Positions 56,233-64,000 of a stretch of DNA of 64,000 bases are shown here, one piece after another. The stretch's first letter is position 1, and every line of letters starts with the position of its first letter. This DNA is from JADKFD01 sp050250665 (GTDB lineage: Bacteria; Pseudomonadota; Gammaproteobacteria; Xanthomonadales; SZUA-5): contig JBFWOF010000013.1 of NCBI GenBank assembly GCA_050250665.1, positions 52,271-116,270 of the forward strand. Direction: 5' to 3'. Under the pieces are notes generated by a model, which was not told where the DNA came from, did no database searches, and saw only the letters and a program-made list of their open reading frames with translations. The translations under genes were made by a program, and so were the position numbers.

Positions 56233-57351
56233 TCAATAGCGCTCGAAAATCTGCCGGATTTCGAGATCGTCCCGAGTTCGGCTGAGCGCCAGCATCAACA
56301 GGATGCGCGCCTTCTGCGGGGTCAGGTGCGGGGCGTAGATCGGCGGTATCCACGCACCTTCCCAGTCACCCGGATCCATGCCCTCGCAATGTTCCTTCTC
56401 CTGCTCGGGCACCTGCGCTTCCGGCAGCCATCGGCGGGCAACATTGTCGCCGCTGGGAAAGGCCGAAACGACGATGGTTCCGGCACGCGCCAGCTTCAGG
56501 AATGCCATCTGCTCCTCGCAGTTGAAGTTGGTATTGCTGACCACCACGCCAGCCGGCGCCACATCGTAACGAGGACCCGTGCCGCCGGGGTAGCTGTAGA
56601 CCAGGTCGACAGTTGGGAGGGCCTTCAGATCAGTCAGATCGAATTCGCTGCTGCTGCCATGGCGCCGGGCTGGGGTGAAGAAGAACTCGGCGCCGGCATG
56701 GCTGACCACGCCGAGCATGCCCATGTCGCCGGTGCTGAATCCGCCGACACGCTGATAGAGCTTGCGAACTTCCCGCGCCGACAGGATGCGCTTGTCCATG
56801 ACCACCAGCGCGCCCTTGCCCACCGCTTCAGGCGAAGCCGCGGTGCGCACCGCGTCCAGCAGATTCTGCGGCCCATCCGGACTGACGCCGGTGGCCGGCT
56901 GTTGGGCACCGACCAGCACCACCGGTTTGTCCGATCGCACCGTGAGATAAAGAAAGAAGGCGGTTTCTTCCAGCCGGTCGGTGCCATGCGTGACCACCAC
57001 GCCAGCGAGGTCATCGCGTTCCTTCAAAGCGGTCTCGATCTGGCGCGACAGCGCTATCCACATCCGCGGCGTGATCAGCGCACTGGGGACATTGGAGAAC
57101 TGCAGCGATTCGATACGCGCATGGCGCTTGAGTTCGGGCACGGATTCGACGATCTGCTCGGCGCTCAGGCTGCCTGCCCGATAGTGGTCGGGATCATCGT
57201 CGACGTTCTGGACACCGGCGATGGTGCCGCCGGTGGCGATCACCAGCACGATGGGGAGGTCCGCGGAATCGCCCGATACTGGCGTAGCCGCCATCAGGGA
57301 GGAATGAATGGCCATGGCGGCCATCAGCAAGAGACCACTTCGATAGTTCAC
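56233..57351 (-). CDS. periplasmic L-asparaginase (type II)
   Basis: The GTG start at 57351 is favoured by GGAGG about 10 bases upstream; ATG 57396 would add 15 residues. The 372-residue preprotein has a signal peptide ending near LMAA. The catalytic Thr is in VIATGGTIAG and the second catalytic group is in VVTHGTDRLEETAFFL (Thr-Asp pair). DKRILSAREVRK and SNTNFNCEEQM also fit. It hydrolyses asparagine, and possibly glutamine, to aspartate and ammonia in the periplasm. Two extra Cys near the C-terminus could form a disulfide. Confidence 0.93.
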   Translation of the reverse strand: MNYRSGLLLMAAMAIHSSLMAATPVSGDSADLPIVLVIATGGTIAGVQNVDDDPDHYRAGSLSAEQIVESVPELKRHARIESLQFSNVPSALITPRMWIALSRQIETALKERDDLAGVVVTHGTDRLEETAFFLYLTVRSDKPVVLVGAQQPATGVSPDGPQNLLDAVRTAASPEAVGKGALVVMDKRILSAREVRKLYQRVGGFSTGDMGMLGVVSHAGAEFFFTPARRHGSSSEFDLTDLKALPTVDLVYSYPGGTGPRYDVAPAGVVVSNTNFNCEEQMAFLKLARAGTIVVSAFPSGDNVARRWLPEAQVPEQEKEHCEGMDPGDWEGAWIPPIYAPHLTPQKARILLMLALSRTRDDLEIRQIFERY

Positions 57352-57500
57352 TGACGACGCCCTCCGGTGTGCTGGATCACACGATACGCAATTCATCGGT
57401 GCAGAAGTCCCCGGGTGTCCACGCCAGCGCCGGGACTATTCTGTTGCCTGCCTGCAGACTGACGTAGAGTCACCGCCACCTTCCTGTGCCTGATTGCATC

Positions 57501-58268
57501 ATGAGCAAGCTGCAGACCGAATTGCATCGACTCTATCTGCCCAAGGAAGCCGCAGAGCGTCAGGCCCGAACGACGGAATCCGCCCTGATCGATCAGGACG
57601 GGATGGTGCGGGCCATGGTGATGGAACTGGCGCGGCCGGCCGACTGGGAAGCGCTGGACCTGGTCTGGCGCGGGGTTCAGTCAGATCTGGAGCTGCCAGC
57701 GCCGGCCATCGCTGTTTCCGGCACCGACGGATTCCAGCTGTGGTTCTCTCTCGCCGAGCCGGTAGCGGTCGGGAAAGCCCAGGCGTTTCTGGAGAGCCTG
57801 CGCCTGCGCTATTGGGCGGACATCGCCAGCAAACGCCTCCGCCTGCTGCCGGCCGCAGACCCTGAGCAGCCGGGCCAGGCTCGGCACGCCGATCTGGTGC
57901 CCGGGCCCAAGCCGGGAACCGGATATTGGTCGGCATTCGTGAGCCCGGATCTGGCACCGATGTTCGCCGAGACGCCGTGGATGGACATTGCGCCCGGCGA
58001 CGATGGTCAGGCGGCTGTGCTCCGGCGATTGGTCAGCATCTCGCCGACTGCATTTGCCGTCGCCCTGAAGCAGCTGCAGGCGCCGGCGCCCGGTACGCCT
58101 GCCGAAGAGGCGCCGTCGGCGTCCAGCAGCGAAGCTGGCCAGCCAGGCGATCCTGCAGAGACCGCATCCGGACAACTCAGCCCCAGACAGTTCCTGCTGC
58201 AGGTGATGAACGACGAGCGCGCCCCGCTGGCGCTGCGGGTGGAGGCGGCGAAGGCGCTGCTGCCCTAG
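57501..58268 (+). CDS. conserved hypothetical protein
   Basis: The 255-residue protein starts at ATG 57501. It has an alpha/beta N-terminal part (AMVMELARPADWEALDLVW and DGFQLWFSLAEPV), a Gly/Pro loop (GPKPGTGYWSAFVSPDLAPM) and a long disordered Ala/Glu/Ser linker (about 195-225). The C-terminal helix PRQFLLQVMNDERAPLALRVEAAKALLP resembles helices of phage-related proteins. The FQLWFSL region faintly recalls primase folds, but key acidic residues are not convincing. No neighbour gives a clue. Function unknown. Confidence 0.65.
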   Translation: MSKLQTELHRLYLPKEAAERQARTTESALIDQDGMVRAMVMELARPADWEALDLVWRGVQSDLELPAPAIAVSGTDGFQLWFSLAEPVAVGKAQAFLESLRLRYWADIASKRLRLLPAADPEQPGQARHADLVPGPKPGTGYWSAFVSPDLAPMFAETPWMDIAPGDDGQAAVLRRLVSISPTAFAVALKQLQAPAPGTPAEEAPSASSSEAGQPGDPAETASGQLSPRQFLLQVMNDERAPLALRVEAAKALLP

Positions 58269-58334
58269 TTTGATGCGCGAACAAGCACACCTTCGAAGGC
58301 AGGCGGGAACCTCGTAACGCGGCGCATCCACCGC

Positions 58335-58405
58335 TGTGGGAGCGGATTCATCCGCGACCAATCTCGCAGTACGCCTGATCGCGGACAGAGTCCGCGCCCA
58401 TGGGT
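58335..58405. repeat. GTGGGAGCGGATTCATCCGCG repeat, inverted pair
   Basis: One copy in plus orientation at about 58335-58358 and a degraded inverted copy ending GCGGACAGAGTCCGCGCCCATG match the family at 11922-12045. It lies in the gap 58269-58672. Just downstream, a frame ending RGYGYGYRGW (stop at 58506) could be the tail of a lost Tyr/Gly-rich protein. Confidence 0.7.
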
Positions 58406-58672
58406 GCCGACGCGCCCACATTCCGCGCGAATACCGCGCCACACGCTACGAGCTTCGCTACCATCATCCGCGCCGCGGCTACGGTTACGGCTATCGCGGC
58501 TGGTAGCAGTTGATGCCCGCCTGAGTGCTGCTCAGGCGGGCGCCGACTTCGGTCGTTTGGTCTGATACCACCGGACATCCTGGAATGAACCGTCAGCAAG
58601 AAGCGGGAGTCGCGCAGCTTCTGCCTGCCGCCCCCCTGGATCAGGGCCTCAGTCGGCCATACCGGTCAGCAC

Positions 58673-58860
58673 TCACTCCTGCCCGGAAAGAAACTCGAAC
58701 ACCGCATCAGCAACCCGTTGCGGAAACGGGCCATTCGGGTCGACCACATCAAAGTGATTAGGGCCCTCGATCACCTGATGAACCACTCGATCGCCGGCGC
58801 GGCGCGCGCGCGGCATAGTCGGCTGTCACCGCCAGGCGCCAGTCGTTGTCCTTTCTGCAG
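58673..58860 (-). pseudogene. C-terminal remnant of an alpha/beta hydrolase
   Basis: On the minus strand, the sequence reads AGDRVVHQVIEGPNHFDVVD, then PNGPFPQRVADAVFEFLSGQE and a TGA at 58673-58675. A His in an NHFDV-type motif is the usual catalytic end of esterase or formamidase-like hydrolases. Upstream of about 58812, a matching frame (NDWRLAVTADYAARA) continues only after a one-base shift inside a GC run. No nucleophile elbow or N-terminal half is present, so this is a decayed fragment. Confidence 0.6.
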
Positions 58861-58865
58861 AGTTC

Positions 58866-60557
58866 TTAAAGTCCCAGTACCTCGCGGCCCTGCTTGAGCA
58901 CGATATCCACAGGAATTTTCTGTTCCTGCAGACGGTCAAGGTCGGCCTGCAGCGCCGAACCCACCGATCCGAACTCCTTCTGGAAACGGGTGGCGCCGTC
59001 GTAGTCGCCATCACCCTGCAGGGACAGGATCTTCGCCGACAAACTGTTGACGGCGGTGGCCATCTTGTCGAAATCGACGCTGTAGCGGCCGCTGCTCGGA
59101 TCGCGCGCGAAAGCGCCTTCGTGCTGCAGGTAGTTGAAAGCCACCATATTGGCCTGGCCGTGGGCGCTGCTGGCACCGAAACGTACCGAGCGGAAAATGC
59201 CGGCGAGGAAGGTGACATAGTTGTCCTTGAGTCTGGCGGCGTCGAGCTCACCCATATCGCCGAGTTTGCCGATCATGTACAGGCCGAGGATGTCGGCCTT
59301 GCCTTCCTCATAGCTGCCGGCGAGGTCGGTCAGCGCCTCACGAACCGTCCCCTTGCCGTCGAGCGTGTTCTTGATGCCTAGACCATGCGCCACTTCGTGG
59401 AACATGACGTTCTCGAAGAAGGCATCGAACTTCACATGCTCGCGCTGGGCAGGATCGATCAGGACATCGGCAATCGGCACGACGATGCTGTCGAACTTGG
59501 CACGCATGGTGTTTTCCAGCTGCAACCGGCGCGAGCCTTTGGCCAGTTGTACCGCCTCGTCGTTCGGCAGGTTGATGGCGATGGTCTTTGCGCCGGAATT
59601 GGCATCACCGCCGTAGTAGATGGCGAAATAGGCGTTGAGATCGGCGTCAGTACCCGGCATTTCGGCCTTGTAGGCCTCCGCCACCGGCAAGCCACGCTGC
59701 AAGGCCGGCAGATGCTGGGCGAAACGCGCAAGGCGCTCGCTCCATTCGATGTCCTTGACCAGCACGAAGGCCTCGAAGGCGGCCTTGGTGCCGAACAGCG
59801 CATCCTGATAGCTCTCGATCGGCCCGATCACCACATCGATCGGGCTGCTCTTCATGTCCATCCAGGCCATGTCGCTGGGCTGATAGTCACCACTGAGCAG
59901 CGCGTCTGCACGCAGTTTCAGGTAAGCGGCGAAGCCCGGATCCGATGCCACCTCGGCTGCCTGCCGCAGCAGTCCGGCGGCCTGTTCAAGTTCTGTCTTC
60001 CAGGCCTCGTGGTAGGGAACGACGATCAGCTTGCCGGCGTCATCGCGGCGGATCAGCGTGTACAGGCTGTCCTTGCCCGGCAGATCGGCAGCGGCGAAAT
60101 CTTCCTTGCTCATGTCGGCGGGATAGAACTGTGCGCCCGGCGGGCGTTCGCCGATGCCCGGGACAAAGGGCTTGTCGCCGTCGAGGCGATCCCAGGGGCC
60201 GTAGTTGATCTCGACGAAACGGCGCGTTGCCGGATCGGTGATTCCTTTCAGCAGCGCGTCCTTGTCACTCCAGACCTGTTTCCAGAACAGGGCGTCCATG
60301 ATCTCGCCGGCCTGCAACAGATGGACGATGGCCTGACGGTCGCCTTCGCTCAAGGTCGACAGGTCGGCGCTGAGCGTGACCTCGGCATAGGCGGCGACCT
60401 TCTCGGCAATGGTATCTGTGGTCTGCGGCACCGATACCTCGGTGGTGGCCGGTGCGGGTTCCGGAGTCGGGCTGGACTCGGTCTGCGGCTGCTGGCAAGC
60501 CGCCAGTGTGGTGCCGAGGATCAGGACGAGAACGAGGCTGGTGACACGTGCAGTCAT
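58866..60557 (-). CDS. M49 (dipeptidyl-peptidase III-type) metallopeptidase lipoprotein
   Basis: ATG 60557 gives 563 residues. The signal peptide ends in lipobox LAAC (Cys21), so it is membrane-anchored. The zinc motif is HEVAHG with His387, Glu388 and His391, followed about 50 residues on by EEGKADILGLYMIG, whose Glu is the third ligand; this pair defines M49. The classic M49 motif HELLGH is shortened to HExxH here, as in the NUDIX-related bacterial branch. It probably trims peptides in the periplasm. The upstream region 60558-60926 has no second gene on this strand. Confidence 0.87.
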   Translation of the reverse strand: MTARVTSLVLVLILGTTLAACQQPQTESSPTPEPAPATTEVSVPQTTDTIAEKVAAYAEVTLSADLSTLSEGDRQAIVHLLQAGEIMDALFWKQVWSDKDALLKGITDPATRRFVEINYGPWDRLDGDKPFVPGIGERPPGAQFYPADMSKEDFAAADLPGKDSLYTLIRRDDAGKLIVVPYHEAWKTELEQAAGLLRQAAEVASDPGFAAYLKLRADALLSGDYQPSDMAWMDMKSSPIDVVIGPIESYQDALFGTKAAFEAFVLVKDIEWSERLARFAQHLPALQRGLPVAEAYKAEMPGTDADLNAYFAIYYGGDANSGAKTIAINLPNDEAVQLAKGSRRLQLENTMRAKFDSIVVPIADVLIDPAQREHVKFDAFFENVMFHEVAHGLGIKNTLDGKGTVREALTDLAGSYEEGKADILGLYMIGKLGDMGELDAARLKDNYVTFLAGIFRSVRFGASSAHGQANMVAFNYLQHEGAFARDPSSGRYSVDFDKMATAVNSLSAKILSLQGDGDYDGATRFQKEFGSVGSALQADLDRLQEQKIPVDIVLKQGREVLGL

Positions 60558-60926
60558 GAGTATCTCCCTTGGGAATCTCCATGTTATGGCACAACAGTCC
60601 ATCAAGCGACGGTGCATGAAAGTCGCTGGTGCCATGACCGTTGCACAGGGTTTCTTGCCTAACGCCTCCCCAGCCCTCCCCGAACATCGGGGAGGGAGCG
60701 ACAGCACTGGCCTGAACGACTCTCACGGCAACCTGGGCCGACTTTGACAAGGCCGACGACGAAATGCGCGCCTGCCATCTGCGAGTCCGCCACGATTTGA
60801 GTGGCACGAGCATCGCCAATCGCGTCTGTCGCGAAAGGGAGATTCCACCGCGTCGATCTTCCCATTGCGAACGCGACGGCTATCGCGGCTCTCTGCGCAG
60901 CACCGTCTTCAGGCGAAGAGCGCTCC
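60558..60926. other. 369-bp intergenic region
   Basis: A short hairpin CTCCCCGAACATCGGGGAG lies at about 60676-60694. No coding frame is convincing. The promoter of the M49 gene is expected at the left end; no clear -35/-10 was identified. Confidence 0.45.
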
Positions 60927-63014
60927 TCAGGATTCGAAACCGTCGGCGAACAGCGGCGCTGAGCACTCATAGACCTGGCGTGGGCTGAACAGCACATTGA
61001 ACCGGGAGCCTTCGCTCATGCCCCCATTGCCGAAGATCGCCCAGCGTTGGCGCGCCACGTTGAAGTAGACGTCGAACTCGCGCTCACCAAAAATCGACGT
61101 CACCTGGATGCGCGCGCAGGGAATGCCGTCGATGAAGGGATGGGAGATCAGTGTCGACGTGTCAACCAGGTTGCCCGATCTGGCCACGTGAACAAAGGCA
61201 TTGGGGCTCGGTGGCTGCGCATAGACATTGAACGCGGCGCCATTCGGTAGCGCGTTGCCACTGACGTTGGCGATGCGCCAACGCTGATCCCCGAAATACT
61301 GCAGGGTGACGATACTGTTGTTGTAGACCCCGCTCGAGGCGGGTGGGTCCTGCGGGTTCCAGTTCTGGGTGATCAGAGCGATCTGGTCGGGCCGATCATT
61401 GAGGCTGGGGTGATCGATCGGCGTCGATGGATTGGTTGCTCCGGAGGTCGGCAGACGGTGCAAGAACAAGCCCAGATCCGGGGGTGCCGCCGCCACCGTC
61501 GGTGCCGCTGGCGCAAACAGGTTGTAGCCAGCGCCTAGCGGCATCACCGCCAGGTCTTCGTTGAATACGCGCCAGCGGTTGACGGCTCCGCCCTGCCAAT
61601 AAACGCCGTGCGGCCGGGTATTGGTGACGTTGGCCAGGCTGAAATCCGGTGTCGCAAAGACCCGGGCCGCGGGCGCATTGTTGGTGGTCGGGTGATCGAT
61701 CAACACGGTGTTGCCGGTCTGATTGGCAGGACTGGCCAGCACATCGAACCAACCGTCGCCGTACTCGTAGGCACCGATATCGACCGTAGAACCCTTGCTG
61801 CGCCTGAGACCATCGGCATCGAGGCTGGGCCACACCGACGCCGCGGGAACGGAGGCCATATCGCCGGCGTTGATGGCCGGCGAGCCGGCGACCAGATAGG
61901 GCGTGATGCGTGAGCTCAGATTGGGATTGCTGAACAGGCTGCCCGTTCCGGGCGTGAAGCCGCTGCCAATGCTGCCGTTTCCGAAGTACAGGTTGTAGCG
62001 GTTGCTGACGCTGGCGGAAATACCGGTACTGGTGACACCGGTGCTGTTGTAGGCGATCAGATTGTTGGCGAAGTAGCCGCTGATTGGCTGCGGCGCTGTC
62101 GGCGGTGAGAACGGTCTTGGTGTCAGCAGAATGGCGAGACCGAGATCAATCAAGGTGTTGTTGCTGATCTGGGTAGCAATGGCAGCCTCGCCGGCAAATA
62201 CGCAGATGCCTACGCCTGCACCTGACTGCGACGGGCGCACGATGTTGCTGGCGAAACGGATGGTGGACGCCGGCGGACTGGGCAAACTGGAAGTAGTGAC
62301 GGCGCACAGGGCGCCACGCACAAAGGAGCCGTGCAGCCGATTGGCAGCGATGGTCAGATCGAAATGGCCGCTGTCGCCGGCCGCAGCGAGAATGCCATAA
62401 GCCGCACTGAAGCCATCCGGCAGGGCGATCCGGTTGAAAGCGACTTCACCTTCGATGCGTCCTGCGGTCGTGGTCAGTCCCGCAAAGATGCCGGCACCGC
62501 CGGTGCGCAGGTAGTCATTGTCGCGGATCCGCAGGCGCAGCGTACCCGCGCCGCTCTGAGTGACTTCGAAGCCGGCACCGGCGATCCCCAGATGTTCGAA
62601 GCGCATGCGCTCGGCGGTGAATTGCGCAGTACCGCTGGGATTGCTGCTGAGCACGGTGACTTCGGCGCCGCCGCGCAGGCTGATGCCGCGCAGCTGCACG
62701 CTGCTGGCGCTGGTCTGCTGAACGGCGATACCAACCCCGAGCGGGAACAGCACTTGTCGCCCTGGGGCTGCCATCAGCGTCAGATTGCGGCTGATCACCA
62801 GAGCCGCGCCGGGGGTGGGATGGATGGCCGTCGGTGCGTCACTGTCGATCGAGATCACGGCATTGTCGATGACGCCATCGACGCAGGCCTGCAAGGTGCT
62901 GTTGCAGGGAGCGGCAGGGCTGGGCCAGACGAAACCCTGGGCCGCCGCTGTGCTTGCGCCCAAGACCAGCAGCAAGATCAAACTGATACCCACCCAACGG
63001 CGAACGACAGCCAT
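60927..63014 (-). CDS. secreted right-handed beta-helix protein with three DUF7452-like repeats and GFE tag
   Basis: ATG 63014 (MAVVRRWVG), after AGGGG, gives 695 residues; ATG 63029 adds five. A signal peptide ends at AAA-QGF. Residues 25-410 form a parallel beta-helix with the ending AGSPAINAGD, then a DADGLRRSKGSTVDIGAYEYG segment typical of choice-of-anchor Q proteins. Three repeats of about 85 residues follow, each with a D-H-P or S-H-P turn and W-R-(V/I)-F/A-N near its end (DUF7452-like). The protein ends PLFADGFES. Location is surface or extracellular; ligand unknown. Confidence 0.82.
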   Translation of the reverse strand: MAVVRRWVGISLILLLVLGASTAAAQGFVWPSPAAPCNSTLQACVDGVIDNAVISIDSDAPTAIHPTPGAALVISRNLTLMAAPGRQVLFPLGVGIAVQQTSASSVQLRGISLRGGAEVTVLSSNPSGTAQFTAERMRFEHLGIAGAGFEVTQSGAGTLRLRIRDNDYLRTGGAGIFAGLTTTAGRIEGEVAFNRIALPDGFSAAYGILAAAGDSGHFDLTIAANRLHGSFVRGALCAVTTSSLPSPPASTIRFASNIVRPSQSGAGVGICVFAGEAAIATQISNNTLIDLGLAILLTPRPFSPPTAPQPISGYFANNLIAYNSTGVTSTGISASVSNRYNLYFGNGSIGSGFTPGTGSLFSNPNLSSRITPYLVAGSPAINAGDMASVPAASVWPSLDADGLRRSKGSTVDIGAYEYGDGWFDVLASPANQTGNTVLIDHPTTNNAPAARVFATPDFSLANVTNTRPHGVYWQGGAVNRWRVFNEDLAVMPLGAGYNLFAPAAPTVAAAPPDLGLFLHRLPTSGATNPSTPIDHPSLNDRPDQIALITQNWNPQDPPASSGVYNNSIVTLQYFGDQRWRIANVSGNALPNGAAFNVYAQPPSPNAFVHVARSGNLVDTSTLISHPFIDGIPCARIQVTSIFGEREFDVYFNVARQRWAIFGNGGMSEGSRFNVLFSPRQVYECSAPLFADGFES

Positions 63015-63202
63015 GACCCACCCCTGCATCGGAGAAAATCCTGCACCAGACTAGGCAAGTTCCGGAACTACGCCTTGACGCCAGTCATGATGGGACAGCG
63101 CGCAAGATGATGAGCGGCCAAGGGTGCCCTTGAGAAAGGTCAATATCGCCAGGTTTGGCCGGGATCAGGCTTGCGCTCAGAGAGTCTTCGAGGAACGTCC
63201 GG

Positions 63203-63877
63203 ATGATCCCCGCCGAATGCCGAAATGACCGAAACTTCAAACGCGCGCAGCGAAGTTTGCAATGCGCGCTGGTCGCCACGCTGCTGCTCATGCCGGCGTC
63301 GGCCTCAGCCGCTGAGGACTTGGTCGATCTGCGCGCCAGCTTCACCCGCATTCCACCGTACACGCAGCCAGCGTCGCCGCCGGTGACCAGAGCGTTCACC
63401 ATTCCCGGAGCGGGCAGGCTGCGCATGGTCACCACGCTGTCGCCCTGGTATCGGGCTGGCGAGCCGGTGCGTTTCCGCTCCCTGGTTCCGGTGGACGGCC
63501 GTGATGAGGGTGCCTGGGCGGCCAGGTTTCCCGGCGTGGAGCGCGTGTCGATGGAATCGACACCGGAACGCTGGGTCGATGGCGCAGCGCTGACCATCGT
63601 CAATGAATACCGTGCTGGCATCGCCAGACCGGGCCTGGAGGTGGGGCTGTTCCCGAGCGCGGTGCGCTACGGCGACGGGTCCATGGAGCAGCTCGAGAAT
63701 TCGGTGCAGGTCACCATCACCTAGATTCCCGAGGGCGCCAGCAATCAGGCTAACGGCCTCGCCGGCATCTGGGCTGACGCCGACGGGCCGGTCACCCTGC
63801 AGGTACAAGGCAGTTCCGTCAGCGGATCGTACGCGTACAAGAACGGCAGGCTGATCGGCCAGTTGTCGGGCAAGTAA
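63203..63877 (+). pseudogene. secreted protein gene interrupted by an in-frame TAG
   Basis: ATG 63203, 8 bases after GAGGA, opens a frame with a good signal peptide (cut near ASASA-AED) that reaches TAG at 63722-63724. The same frame then continues without a stop to TAA at 63875-63877, encoding a coherent tail (GIWADADGPVTLQVQGSSVSGSYAYKNGRLIGQLSGK, given here in joined parts). The tail resembles a repeated beta-hairpin motif, so the amber codon is probably a mutation. The N-terminal part has an ITIPGAGR-like beta-sandwich pattern. Function unknown. Confidence 0.65.
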
Positions 63878-63919
63878 CCGTCCGATCACCCCCATTGATG
63901 CGCCGCGGTTGCCGATTTG

Positions 63920-64000
63920 CTAGGCGCTTGTCGCCCGCCAGTTCATCGGCAGCAGGCTCTCAATGTCGCGATTGAGCGTCGTCGGCAGGCGCTCCAGGAC
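63920..64000 (-). CDS. transposase C-terminal end, IS66-like (5' truncated by window)
   Basis: The minus-strand frame enters at 64000 and ends at TAG 63920-63922, with 26 residues: VLERLPTTLNRDIESLLPMNW followed by RATSA. The LP-TT-NRDIESLLP-NW pattern fits the short C-terminal domain of IS66-family TnpC transposases. Only the last codons are visible, so the identification is tentative. Confidence 0.45.
   Translation of the reverse strand, partial: VLERLPTTLNRDIESLLPMNWRATSA

Noticed and set aside
55773..56285. 170-residue repetitive frame
   Set aside because: It is a translation of the 72-bp tandem array; no start signal and the frame overlaps the asparaginase 3' end.

Overview
The window is GC-rich, densely coding chromosomal DNA of a Gram-negative gammaproteobacterium. 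KdsA (Kdo synthesis for LPS), Lgt, lipoprotein signals, an EfpL/YeiP-type elongation factor, a RapA tail and a type Vd patatin autotransporter all fit. The abundant palindromic intergenic repeats and several secreted proteins ending in a Gly-Phe-Glu tag point, by inference, to the Lysobacterales (Xanthomonadales), probably near the Rhodanobacteraceae. No tRNA, rRNA, CRISPR array or intact mobile element was recognised; only the last codons of a transposase are cut by the right edge.

Layout. 1-6939 (+): rapA tail, a five-haem secreted cytochrome, an FCY1-type cytosine deaminase, a DUF924 protein, an SPFH membrane protein paired with a ribbon-helix-helix regulator, and a secreted alpha/beta hydrolase. 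6978-18573: housekeeping genes kdsA, pyrG, efpL, thyA, lgt and an RlmI-type methyltransferase, with a SAM methyltransferase, an SDR and a ThuA-like secreted protein, all separated by repeat-rich gaps. 18978-27099 (+): periplasmic GH13 amylase, MASE1-GGDEF-EAL protein and two ABC exporters. 27348-40376: a giant triplicated CSLREA beta-helix protein, a hybrid two-component sensor and a two-gene amidohydrolase operon. 41064-45474 (-): dimethylargininase, acyltransferase, and a three-gene operon of thioredoxin, PHM-like copper monooxygenase/cytochrome and an unknown protein. 45653-53662: polysaccharide deacetylase, CPA1 antiporter, an ECF sigma module, patatin autotransporter and small envelope proteins. 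53999-64000: FG-GAP/ASPIC protein, asparaginase, M49 peptidase lipoprotein, a beta-helix protein with three repeats, and decayed genes at the right edge.

Three results come directly from the sequence. (1) The ECF sigma gene and its divergent membrane-protein gene are each preceded by the same element, TGCAACC-N16-CGTCTGA, in opposite orientations, so the sigma factor probably drives both. (2) The SPFH/RHH pair is preceded by two TGATATC sites exactly 11 bp apart, a likely autoregulatory operator. (3) Intergenic gaps are filled with imperfect palindromes, several with arms built on 7-nt periods, plus two long tandem arrays with periods of 156 and 72 bp. One palindrome seems to have replaced the start codon of the ThuA-like gene.
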